A stretch of 64,000 nucleotides of DNA from Nageia nagi (taxonomy: Eukaryota; Pinophyta). The notes under the pieces were generated by a model. The model saw only the letters and a list, made by a program, of their open reading frames with translations, was not told the DNA's origin and made no database searches. The stretch covers positions 147,436,001 through 147,500,000 of the forward strand of contig JBITNC010000001.1 of NCBI GenBank assembly GCA_050084985.1, given 5' to 3'. Of this stretch, positions 1 through 10,199 are shown piece after piece (positions within the stretch are counted from its first letter, which is position 1; each line of letters begins with the position of its first letter). The translations under genes and the position numbers were made by a program.

Positions 1-175
1 AACATGTCTTATCTTGGTTGCTAATAGGGTTACCTTTTTATTATGACACAAGGTAATATTAGTAACCATGATTTATATTTTCAAATATTTTGAATATTAC
101 AAATATTATATTACTGATGAGTCTACTTTTACTATTATCTATGTCATTATAGGTATAAACAAAGGATTTAAATGT

Positions 176-408
176 TTACATGCCTATTAGATCATATCCT
201 CTAATAATTACATACCCTCTAATTATTAGAATCAATGAAACTATATTTACATCATGCATATTATCAAATAATTTGTGTGCCTTCTCTATGCTTTTACATT
301 TTGTATACATGTCTACCAAGGCATTCATAACCATAATATTTGATAGAAATCTACTTTTCATAGTCCTCTTTATTCAGATATTCGTAGTCTTTTTGCAATG
401 GATACAAT
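176..408 (-). pseudogene. PPR protein fragment, 3' part
   Basis: This is a fragment of a P/PLS-type pentatricopeptide-repeat protein, a family of organellar RNA-binding proteins. The minus-strand reading from about 361 to 176 contains the PPR signature NALVDMYTKCKSIEKAHKLF followed by a DNxHDVNIVS block, matching one full helix pair and the start of the next. Immediately upstream the frame is broken by stops and a probable 1-nt shift, but KSRFLSNIMVMNAL fits the repeat linker seen in gymnosperm PPR proteins. Downstream, an 18-bp tandem duplication (about 195-229) makes a duplicated IIRGY stretch. The fragment stops at the boundary of the copia-like element at 409. Family identity is clear, but the gene is non-functional. 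Confidence 0.75.
195..229. repeat. 18-bp tandem duplication inside PPR remnant
   Basis: Two adjacent copies of a CCTCTAATNATTA-type unit, 18 bp apart (CCTCTAAT at 198 and at 216), lie in the decayed PPR frame. Read on the minus strand they give a repeated IIRGY peptide. This is a small slippage-type duplication. Confidence 0.6.
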
Positions 409-1157
409 TGTAATTTTTAAAGAGTTTTAATAAAACTCATTATTCATATTTCTCAATACAAATTCACATTTGCAAATCCATATTATTGCAAAACACCATT
501 AAACAACATTAACATTTACAAATTTGAGATATAAACATATATTGGAACTAAAATCATATCTTTATTGAGGTTTCAATGGTGATTGACATTCTATCAAACA
601 CTTTACATGCAAACTACAATGCCAAAATGGTTGATCTCATATATCCATACTCTAACATACCTCAATCTAACTAAAACATGAATGATCACATGTATTTATA
701 CAATACCAAAGGTCTAGAATGATCTTAAATGTTATTAGAACCATAAAGCAACTAGAATTAACTAAAAACTAACTCTAAAAGTTGCTAATAACTCCTAAAA
801 CTATCACAAGTGAAACATGGGGGCATTTTTGAAATGCAACCATTTTTTATAAATGTGGTTGCATTTATTATTATTAATGAAATACATAGGATCAAGGCAT
901 TTCTAGATAGATAAGGATAGTTCACCATAAAATAACCATTTTGGTGGTCAATAATTAAGAAAAGATAGGCATGCATGTACTCATTAGAAAGGTATCTTTG
1001 AACACTATCCAATAAAAAAATAATCAACTTAGTTGTATGTCTCCATAAAAATTTATACCTTCTTAAATTTGATTGATCTATTTGACCTAGTCCAAATGGT
1101 AGAGAATTGGAAATACAGGTTTATAATTTGGTCTTCAATTGAGCTCAAATTCCAACA
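409..1157 (-). repeat. 3' LTR of small copia-like element
   Basis: A direct repeat of 3706-4450, easily aligned by eye along its length (for example the shared ACACCATTAAACAACATTAA and CTTCAATTGAGCTCAAATTC blocks). It is bounded by TG...CA. Many single-base differences from its partner indicate an old insertion. Confidence 0.9.
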
Positions 1158-1170
1158 TTATCCCCCTTGA
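1158..1170 (-). other. Polypurine tract
   Basis: The minus strand reads TCAAGGGGGATAA immediately before the TGTTGG start of the 3' LTR. This is the usual plus-strand priming site of copia elements, and it fixes the element's orientation. Confidence 0.8.
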
Positions 1171-1351
1171 TACTGAAAAAATGCAAGAATGAGTTATGGA
1201 AGCATTACTAACTATAAATTGAATGAATTTAGTTTCATTTTCTCTTCTTCCAATTTTGTAGTAGAAAATTATCAAGTTTGAAAAAATTGATAGGTTGGCA
1301 CCCACCACACTTTCACTTTTCAAGTGGGATCTTATTCATCTTTACTTACTC

Positions 1352-2392
1352 CTATAAGTGAAATCTCACAATCAAGGGTGCCTTTAGAGAATACACTCCC
1401 CCTGCATCAAAAAAATCATAAGCCACATTAAAATTATGTTTCTCAACAAAGTTCACATTTTTATTAAAATTGTTCCATGAGCAAGCAAATTGATCATCAC
1501 CAATATTGAGCCAAATAACATCAATATGCTGATTATATTGACCCAATTCATTATAATAGATCATAATTTCATAAATTCTCACACAAATCATTAAGCAAAA
1601 TAATCCCAAACATTGGTTAATCACATAACCAATCATCCAAAGTGCTTCTTCAATCAAGAAATCACTCTTATTCATGCATTATACAACCAACATATGGTTG
1701 TACATAAACTTATCATTCTTGAATAACATTCATCATTAAACATTGGCAAAGAAAAAAACATATCCCTCCAATAACACTCAAAGTAAAAATGCCAATGTAC
1801 ATACAAAATTCAGCTTCAAAAAACTCACTCACATTTTGCAATTTACAAACATCATTTTTAGCCTTGAACACCCTTTTCAACAACTTCATCCAACCTTCAC
1901 ATTTATCAATAAATGCAAAATAGTATTTGTAATTATAACAATTTTCTCACAATCTTCAGCAAGTTTTATTCTTTCAACCTTTATTATTGGAACTTTCAAA
2001 CATTGTTTTCCATGCAAATAAGATGTCAACTTTGCATTCTTAAACTTGTTCAACACATTATTCTCAAATATGAACCATGCATTATTTTCAAACTTTAAAT
2101 TTGCACCAAACACACAAGTTCCAATTTCCAAAATTGCTTTCAAAGCAACTTTTGCACCAAGAATTTTCACACAATAATTGTTCATATCATAAATCACATT
2201 AACTACTTCTATACATTCATGTTTATTCTCCTCAACAAACTTATTGTTCTCATCAAATAATGCACTCTTATCATCACAAAAAACATCAAATTCATCTTTC
2301 ATAAGAGAATCTTTATTATTCTCTTCAAGCATCCATATATTCTTCAAACTTGAGGAGTGATCAATAGTAATAAAATCAAGCAAATTACTCAT
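1352..2392 (-). pseudogene. Unidentified acidic, Asn-rich ORFs of the small copia-like element
   Basis: Two minus-strand open stretches occupy the place where pol should be: 1886-2392 (168 codons) and 1352-1675 (107 codons). The first is rich in D, E, N and K (for example LFDENNKFVEENKHECIEVV). It contains no protease, integrase or RT motif that I can find. The second is more hydrophobic, with a YDFFDAGGVYSL block near its C-terminus. The region 2393-3110 continues in the same acidic style in several broken frames. I do not recognise the product. It may be an element-specific ORF or an unrelated sequence carried by the element. Whether it is translated is unknown. Confidence 0.4.
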
Positions 2393-3116
2393 AATTTCAA
2401 CTTAATGTGCATCAATAAAATCTGAACTATCATCATACCAAATAGGACTACTATCAAATATCTTCTCACTAACTTCATCACAAAAAAAAAAAATAACATC
2501 ACCAATATCATGCAAAACATACAACTTAGTAACTAAATAATCATTTTTACTAGCCATTGTAAGACTATTAACATATTCAACTTTCTCTATTTTTCCCCAT
2601 TTTGGAGGTTCTCCAACTTCATCACTATCAAACTAATTTGCATTTGTAGTAACATCAACATCATTTATGAGAAGATCAAAAATATGAAATTCATTATTTT
2701 CATCATCCCCTTCAAGAGGATTAGGATCTATAGGTGTCTCTTCCATGAGATAATTTTCAAAAATTGAAACTTGGTGTACATACTCCATGTAGCGATCACC
2801 AATTCATTCCTCATGTGCCTCTTCCTCCATGAAGCATTTTGTAAATACATCCTCTTCTTCTTTATTTAAATTTGAAATAGAAGCAACATGGGATTCTCTC
2901 TCCCATTCTTCATTATTATTCTCTTAATATATGTACTCCACATGTGCATCTTTAATTCTTGGAACAATCAAGCACTTCTCATCATCTTATTCTACAATCT
3001 TGCCTCTACATGAAGTAAATCTTCTCTTTCCACATATTCCTTAGGCAACATACACACCTGTTCTTTGGAGGTTCTTCTCATAGACATTCCAAGTCTCTTC
3101 CTACAAATAAAAATAT

Positions 3117-3596
3117 TCATAGGGATGCAACCAAAAAAAAATCACAAGACAAAGGCTCATCTTCCTTTACCACAAATTCATCATTCACAAACTCATAATC
3201 TTGTACATTGATATTCATCTCATTACAATCTAACTTACAATTCTCATTCTCAAAACTAGCATTTAGTTCTTTCCAAACATCAAATGCTGATCTACAATTT
3301 TTAATTAAATGAAAGATATCAAATGTTATACCTCTCCTCAATTCCATGAGTGCTTTTTAATTTTGGTGTTGTTCCTCTTTACTTTTCATTCTTTCTTCAC
3401 CTTCAATGTTGCTTTAATCTATTGGTTTTGCATATTCAACCTCTACAATGTCCAAAAGATCCAAACATTGTAGATAAGTTTCCATTTTCACCTTACAAAT
3501 TTGAAATTTCTCTCCATCAAACATTGGTGCTGGCAAGAAATTAGTATGGATAGCCATTACACTAGAGCAACAAAGAATCCAAATAAAATGAACCAT
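3117..3596 (-). pseudogene. copia-type gag N-terminal remnant
   Basis: The minus-strand frame from 3596 to 3117 is continuous apart from two in-frame TAA codons. It carries the copia Gag signature: FLPAPMFDGEKFQICKVKME, then TYLQCLDLLDIVE, then KALMELRRGITFDIFHLI, then SAFDVWKELNASFE. These correspond to the known FDG-Y-W-K-M and I-AKEAW-L motifs of plant copia Gag (UBN2/Retrotran_gag group). It starts about 90 bp after the PBS, the usual gag position. No zinc knuckle was found. The stops make it non-functional as read. Confidence 0.75.
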
Positions 3597-3688
3597 GAAA
3601 ATATTTTTTACAAACTATTCTCAATATCCTCATAGCTTTATTCTAATTTCTTCCATCTATCAAGCTTCTTCAAACCCATTAAATCATA

Positions 3689-3703
3689 CTAGCTTTGATA
3701 CCA
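3689..3703 (-). other. Primer-binding site (initiator Met tRNA type)
   Basis: The minus strand reads TGGTATCAAAGCTAG two bases after the 5' LTR end. It differs from the standard plant copia site TGGTATCAGAGC by one base in the first twelve. Confidence 0.85.
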
Positions 3704-3705
3704 AA

Positions 3706-4450
3706 TGTAATTTTTAAAGAGTTTTAATAAAATTGAACATTCATATTTCCCAATACAAATTCATATTCCCAAATCTATATTATTACAAAACACCATTAAA
3801 CAACATTAACATTTATATATTTGAAAAAAAACCATATATTGGAACTGAAATCATATCTTTATTTGAGGCTCCAATGGTGATTGACATTCTATAAATTCCT
3901 TTACATGCAAACTATAGTACCAAAATGGTGGATCTAATAGATTCATAATCCAACATACTCAATGTACCTAAAACATGAAGGATCATGTGTATTTATATAA
4001 TGCCAAGGGTTTGGAACAATCTCAAACATTATTAGAACCATAAAGCAACTGAAATTAACTAAAAACTAACTCTAGAAGTCACCAATAACTCCCAAAACTA
4101 TCATAGTTGAAACATGGGGAATTTTTGAAAGGCAACCACATTTTGGAAATGCCATCACATTTATTACTGATGAAATGAGTAGGGCCAAGGTGTTTCTAGA
4201 TAGATAAGGATATTTCACCATAAAATAGCCATTTTGGTTATCAATTCTTAAGAAACGATAAGCATGCATATACTCATTGGAAAGGTATCTTTGAACATTA
4301 TCAAATACAAAAAGAATCAAATAAATTGGATGTCTCCATAAAAAGTTATACCTCCTCAAAGTTGATTGGTTTGTTTGAACTAGTACAATTGGTGGAGAAT
4401 TGGAAATATAGGTTTATAAAATGGTCTTCAATTGAGCTCAAATTCCAACA
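3706..4450 (-). repeat. 5' LTR of small copia-like element
   Basis: Partner of 409-1157, 745 bp long. It ends at CCAACA on the plus strand and is followed by ACAAA, the probable target duplication. Confidence 0.9.
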
Positions 4451-4530
4451 ACAAAAGATGCAAAAAACTTTATGCATTCAATAATAGTCGTATGTTGGCT
4501 TCATATCATCACCCCTAAAATTTGTTGCTA
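4451..4530 (-). pseudogene. PPR protein fragment, 5' part (tentative)
   Basis: Directly beyond the copia-like element the minus strand reads an MKPTYDYY stretch in one frame and ECIKFFASF in another. If the element is removed, the latter runs on into VSIAKRLRI on the other side. The pattern resembles the KP-x-TFASILPACAK segment that precedes the helix pair at 176-361 in gymnosperm PPR proteins. The match is weak and needs a frameshift, but the position is exactly where the missing upstream part should be. Confidence 0.4.
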
Positions 4531-6240
4531 AGATGTTAGTTAATAATGAGATGTTATTATATTATCTATAACTCTTAATTCCAATGAGAGAAATGCCTCA
4601 TTTAGAGTTGAATTGTCAATACCATATTCTATAATGTTCTAGATACCCTATATAACATGAACTATCCCATTTCATATTATCAACATTTACTTAGAATTGT
4701 TAACTATTACTATTTTAGTCTTCATAAAATCATATCAAGCAATTCTCTTGGTGTTGTAAGATATTTCATTAAGTAGGAACATATTTATTATATATAATAT
4801 AGTATAATACATATTTAATATCATGATATTGATAAAACTTTTGCCTCATTGAATTTTATGTTTAGTATTTTTTTTTAGTATCATTTAATTGTAAATTATT
4901 TTGAACATGAAAAAATTAGTTATTTGTAATTAATTAATATAATGATATTTTTAAAATTTGTTCATACTATTAAGAATTAAATATTTTGAGCATTCCAATA
5001 AAAAATATATTAAATAAAAAAAGAACAAAATACTATAGGGAGAATGGCTAAGCCCTAGAAAGTATTACCATAATAAAGGTTCATCAAAATAATTCACATA
5101 AATGGACCAGAATCAAACTAAAAGGGTATCTTAAAGTAGAACTTTTACCATCTTTACCATATCCTTAACTTCAAATAGAATATGTAAAAAATTTGAATGT
5201 GTTATCTCTTCCATATATATTTCCCATCTCTAATGTCTCTTAGACATATCTTCAAAATCTACTTTTCTATTTTTAATGGATTTTACATGGTTATGTCATG
5301 TAACTAGCCACATACCCTAATGTAAAATAAATGTTAGTTCTACTATGGGTTAAATATAACTACCCACCAATGAATAGAATATGGAGGCATTAATTATTGG
5401 AACATCTATGGTACATCTAGAAAACTTTATTTTAGAAGTCATATGAGTCACAATTGCATTACAATTTATGAAAGAAAAATACTACCCTTCATTTGGCATA
5501 TAAAAAAGCCAAAAAAGAAAAAGAACAACCAATAAAGCATATTTGAACCTTATATTCTTACATTTGATTTTCATATAGAAATTTATTATGATAATTAAAT
5601 TATTTATATATAGAATACTAATGATAACTTGTACACTTTAATACCTCATATATTTTTTTCTTCAACACACATCTTAAAAAATAACTAATTTAATGAGAAT
5701 AGTATTTATTTCCTTATGCCATTCCCTTGGTGGTTTCTTGAACCCATATGATACAATTTTTCAATTTATAAAGGAAATTATTGGATCAATCTTCATCAAA
5801 TCTTATTACATCGTGCAACCCAAATAAGAAGAGAAATCTAGTATAAGGTTAGTAGAATCCAAGTTTGATATGTAACCACCAGATGCTTATATCATACATG
5901 GATCCTCAAATAAAGATTATACTTCACATTGTATATTCAAGACGTATACTTTATTTCATAGCCAAACTTACTTGACTAAAAGATCCATGCCTTCTTTCAC
6001 TATAGGGCCTACAAATTACGAAAATGTATTAAAACCATAATCATAATAACATACACAATAAGATAGTTATTTATAGAGGTTCCTCTCAATTTGAGAATGC
6101 ATCATCTCTTTTTTTTATTCTAATTTTTATTATTGATCAAAGGCTTTAGAAGATACAATCATAAGTAAAATAAGTGATGCCTCGATCTTCTAGATATTTT
6201 GCACTCTTTTGCTTCCATCATCTCTTTACTCTCTCTATAT
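4531..6240. other. No gene seen
   Basis: AT-rich sequence with stops in all frames. No recognisable domain, LTR boundary or repeat array was found. Confidence 0.6.
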
Positions 6241-6748
6241 TAACTCAAACCATTCTAATGGAATTTTTTTTGTTTGTTGAAGTTATGTAGCTCTAGCTTT
6301 CTTTTGGCTCCCCTATCTCTTAGCTCTTTAGACTCTAAACCTTCTCTAAATTATTACTCTAATAGTTCTTTATTTTTGAATCTTCATTACACTTTATCAT
6401 TTCATGATCCTAGGCCTAATTCTCTCAGTAAGCTTCTTAGACCATTGATAATGAAGGAACCCTTTTTCCTTTTTTTCTTTTTCTCTATCCCTCCAAATTA
6501 ACTAAAATCATTCTAATGTATTTTATTGGTTCTTAAATCTATGTAGATCTAGATTTAATTTTATCTCCCCTACCTCTTAGCTCTTGGGACTTTAAACCTT
6601 GTCTACATTATTACTCAAGCAATTATTTATTTGTGAACCTTCATCTCTCTTCTTCATTTCATGATCAGCCTACTTCTCTAGAAAAGCTTCTTATACCATT
6701 GATAATGAAGGAACTCATTTCCTTTTTATCCTCCTTTATCCCAAATAA
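6241..6748. repeat. Two-copy tandem duplication, ~258-bp period
   Basis: The copy at 6241-6498 (CATTCTAATGGAATTTT ... ACCATTGATAATGAAGGAA) is repeated at 6499-6748. Both share the blocks CCCTA-CTCTTAGCTCTT, CTTCATTTCATGATC and CCATTGATAATGAAGGAAC. Small open frames at 6274-6501 and 6633-6815 are by-products of this pyrimidine-rich unit and do not resemble proteins. Confidence 0.8.
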
Positions 6749-7033
6749 TAGGTTTTCTTTATCAATTTATAGAATTAGTGTAACAAAAGCTCTCACCTCA
6801 TGGATGGTTACATAGACTCCATGATTCTTAGATTCATCCACTACCATAGTTGGCACTATTTAATACCCATAACTAAGTCCAACCATTTTTGTAACCTCTT
6901 TAATTCCCCTTTTGATATGTATTAGTTCATCATTATGGTTAGAGGTGAAGCTAAATAGTCATCAAATCCTTAATATTATTATCAAACCTTTACCCACATT
7001 ATCATACTATGATTTGCATGGTTGGGTCTTTTA

Positions 7034-7440
7034 ACAATGATGTCATGTTGCAAACAAATGATATCAATATTATCTTTGTTACACTCTAGAAAACCTCTTC
7101 AACCAACATCAAACTATGAATTCATGGTGTCATCATCATCTTTATCGCACTCATGCAAATGTCTACAACCAATACCATATCATAAATTCGTGATGTTATT
7201 ATCATCTAGGTTACACTATGGAAAGTATTCTTCAACTAAAATCATGCTAAAATGATAATATATCATCATTATCCATGCCATATTTGGGTAATTATTCTTT
7301 GAATAACATCATACCATAATTATGTGATATCACTATCATCTTTACTACACTCTATTGAATATATTTAGCCAACATTGTACCATGTAGTCATGACATCAAC
7401 ATTATTTTTGGCATATTACAGTAGGTGTTTTTCTAAAACC
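7034..7440. repeat. Diverged ~67-bp tandem array, about six units
   Basis: Successive units start AAC-(A/C)A-AT and share a core of ATGATGT-ATCATCATCT followed by TTACACTCTANGAA. Units begin near 7034, 7099, 7165, 7232, 7301 and 7370. Divergence is high, so this is an old minisatellite. Confidence 0.6.
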
Positions 7441-8283
7441 CACAACATACATTTTACTTTCTACCTATGGTAAATATTGTAAGGGTTTTCTAACTATGAC
7501 AATCATTTTTTTTATCATGGCTATTATTTTTTTGACTGTGACTATCATTCTTTTTACCATATCATGGTTTTGCAAGTTGTTAATTTTATTGATCTAATTT
7601 TTAGATCAAATTGTACCATGGGTGTAATGGTTTTATTATATTTAATACTTCCCATCACAAAATATACCTTGGCAATAAATTGATACTTATATTTCTCTAC
7701 TATTTCTATTTTTAATATGAATTATTTATCTTGGAAACTCATTTATATAATAATACTTTTTACATTTTATTTTTGAATTAATACCCATATATGAATACAC
7801 ATTAAAGTATAATACTTACTCTTAATTAATACATTTCATTAGTATTTTCTAGGATATTATTTAAAGATAGAATACTCCTCCCATCCCTTAATTATATATG
7901 AGTGCAGAATTTACTTAATGTGATATTTACAAGTCCTCTTCTAAACATTTTGTTTAAGTTAGATAATTTTGATCCCTCAAGGAAAGCCATATCCATAAAG
8001 GTATTGATTATATATTTAAAGATTGCATCATAACCATATCCATTGAATGAGTATTTTGACTATGATAATAATATGATAATCAAGCCATTACTCTATATAT
8101 TTATATATTATATTTATATACATATATTTAAACATCATAAAATTATATTTTAACTTACAATAATTTTTTATAGGCATTTATGGCACTTATCCTATCCTAT
8201 CATCTCATTTTATGATAACTTGAAATGCAACATTCCTCATAGGTTGATTTGATGATAATTCAACACTTTGGAAATTTTAATAT
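7441..8283. other. No gene seen; left flank of gypsy element
   Basis: AT-rich and non-coding. The last five bases (AATAT) are the probable left target duplication of the element that starts at 8284. Confidence 0.6.
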
Positions 8284-9005
8284 TGATGAGGCATCAATTC
8301 ATCATTTAATTTTGTCAATCCTAAGTTGGTGTACAAGGCTATATGCAGTTGAGGACTTTGTTTTATCCCTTATTTTACTTGAAAAATTCAAATTGCAATC
8401 ACACAACAATGCTAAATTCAAACTTGTAGGAATTAAACTGGAAAGATAAAGCTAAAGGAAATGAAGTTAAACACTCACACTAAGCTGATATCAAATACTT
8501 ACAAAAAACTAGAAATTGACATGAAAACAAATAAGAGACCTATACTAGTAGGAGTGGGCCCCCTCTTCCTAGTAGAGACTCACAATTAAACATAATATTG
8601 AAGAACTATCACACCTTTTTATTGCTTTTCCAAACAAACTGATACAATTTGATTCCAAAAGCTAGTCCTCCTCTCCCCCTTTCTGTCACAAAGTCTCTTA
8701 TTTATTCTAATAGGCTCATTAATGCTTTTTAACTAAACATTCTAAATATATCCTACTTGACCTATTCATTTGGGTCATATAATCTATCTTATCGTACACT
8801 ATTTGCTAATATTCTGGAGATAATTCTGCAAAGATCAAGCCTAGAATAGAATTAGTTACTTTGTTCTTAAGACTAGTTCCAAATTAGAATAAGTCTACTT
8901 GACTTTTTCTTTGGCTCCTCTAGTTTCTCTAACTGATCCATGTTTCTTCTCTATCTTTGATGTAGCTGTCATCTTAGCTTTGTGTGTCTGATTCTTCTAT
9001 ATTTT

Positions 9006-9412
9006 TGGAACTATAATTTAGGATCCTTTCTGGAGCTACATTTCAGGAACCTTTCTAGAGCTATATTTCAGGAGCCTTTCTAGAGCTACATTTCAGGAAC
9101 CTTTTTGGAGCTATATTTTAGGAGCCTTTTTGGAGCTACATTTCAAGAACCTTTCTGGAGCTACATTTTAGGAACCTTTTTGGAGTTAAATTTTAGGAGC
9201 CTTTCTGGAGCTACATTTCAAGAACCTTTCTGGAGTTACATTTCAGAAACCTTTTTGGAGCTATAATTCAGGAGCCTTTCTGGAGCTACATTTTAGGAAC
9301 CTTTCTGGAGCTACATTTCAGGAGCCTTTCTAGAGCTACATTTTAGGAACCTTTCTGGAGCTACATTTTAGGAACCTTTTTGGAGCTATAAGTCAGGAGC
9401 CTTTCTAGAGAC
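9006..9412. repeat. 25-bp minisatellite within LTR, ~16 units
   Basis: The tandem unit approximates GGAGCTACATTTCAGGAACC plus TTTCT. Alternate units tend to read GGAACC or GGAGCC, suggesting a 50-bp higher-order period in places. The right LTR has ~14 units at 19964-20315. Confidence 0.9.
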
Positions 9413-9439
9413 ATGTTTTCTGGAATTGAGCCTAGAAAT

Positions 9440-9555
9440 AGTTTTTGGAGCCAAACTTAAGTCACTTTCTAGTGCTAGACTTAAGTCGCTTTTAGGTGCT
9501 AGACTTGAGTTAGTTTCTGGAGCTAGACTTAAGTCACTTTCTAGAGCTCTCAATC
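9440..9555. repeat. 24-bp minisatellite within LTR, ~4 units
   Basis: The unit approximates CTAGACTTAAGTCACTTTCT plus GGTG. The right LTR carries about six units at 20358-20510. Confidence 0.85.
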
Positions 9556-9834
9556 AGATTACTCTAGAGCTAGAAACTTGATACTTGCAACCATTATTCT
9601 TATGAGGAATCAGAATATATGCTTAACAAACATTATTCAAACATAAATAGTAATTTTTCACACATCAAAATTATAAATAACACTAATAAATGAAAGATCA
9701 AACAAATATGCATTCAACATTAAATTAGATAGTTTATAACAATTGGTAATATCATTCAAGGCATAATAGTGTTCCAAATGTCCTTAAAACATTAAATAAA
9801 TGCATCAAAAATGAGACCATTTTGAGTCTCATCA

Positions 9835-9846
9835 TTCTCCCCAGCT
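9835..9846 (-). other. Polypurine tract of Athila-like element
   Basis: The minus strand reads AGCTGGGGAGAA directly before the TGATGAG start of the 3' LTR. Confidence 0.8.
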
Positions 9847-10199
9847 GAAAACATTGCTACTCCTGTAGCAATCAAATTGAGCCCCCTTAATTACTTAATT
9901 TACCTTTCTAAATCATTACTTTCAGAGTCACTAGATTATGGATCAAAATTATGGTTGGGAAAATTTAAATCTTTCATCATCAGGCTCAGGTCATATGGAT
10001 ATAAGCATTCAAAAATCTTTTCTTTATCTTCTCTTGAAAGAAGATTTTTCTTTGTTGGGCCTATACTATCCAATCTTGGCCTTTCAACATAATTTCCCAA
10101 ACCTTTACTCAATCTCATCTCTATTTCCCAAATCTGAAATAGTTGCTAATTTTGGGGACTCTCATCTTGCCAAAAAGAAGCTGGTTCCAAAACCAATAA

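Larger units (their letters stand above)
409..4450 (-). mobile_element. Small copia-like LTR retrotransposon, non-autonomous
   Basis: The element is 4.04 kb and minus-oriented. LTRs at 409-1157 and 3706-4450 start TGTTGG and end TACA on the minus strand. The PBS at 3689-3703 reads TGGTATCAAAGCTAG, nearly identical to the initiator-Met tRNA primer site of plant copia elements. A PPT (AAGGGGGATAA) abuts the 3' LTR. The flanks ACAAT (404-408) and ACAAA (4451-4455) look like a target duplication with one change. The internal region is only 2.55 kb. It has a gag remnant next to the PBS and unidentified acidic ORFs, but no visible integrase, RT or RNase H. It therefore appears to be a non-autonomous derivative that relied on proteins in trans. 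It sits inside a PPR pseudogene. Confidence 0.85.
8284..9834 (-). repeat. 3' LTR of Athila-like element
   Basis: 1551 bp, bounded by TGATGAG/CTCATCA, and a direct repeat of 19244-20792. In the first ~180 aligned bases I count eight differences, seven of them transitions. It contains two tandem arrays that differ in copy number from the other LTR. Confidence 0.95.

Noticed and set aside
9006-9555. Regular short repeats resembling a CRISPR array
   Set aside because: The units are directly adjacent with no unique spacers, lie inside plant LTRs and are duplicated in the partner LTR. They are minisatellites.
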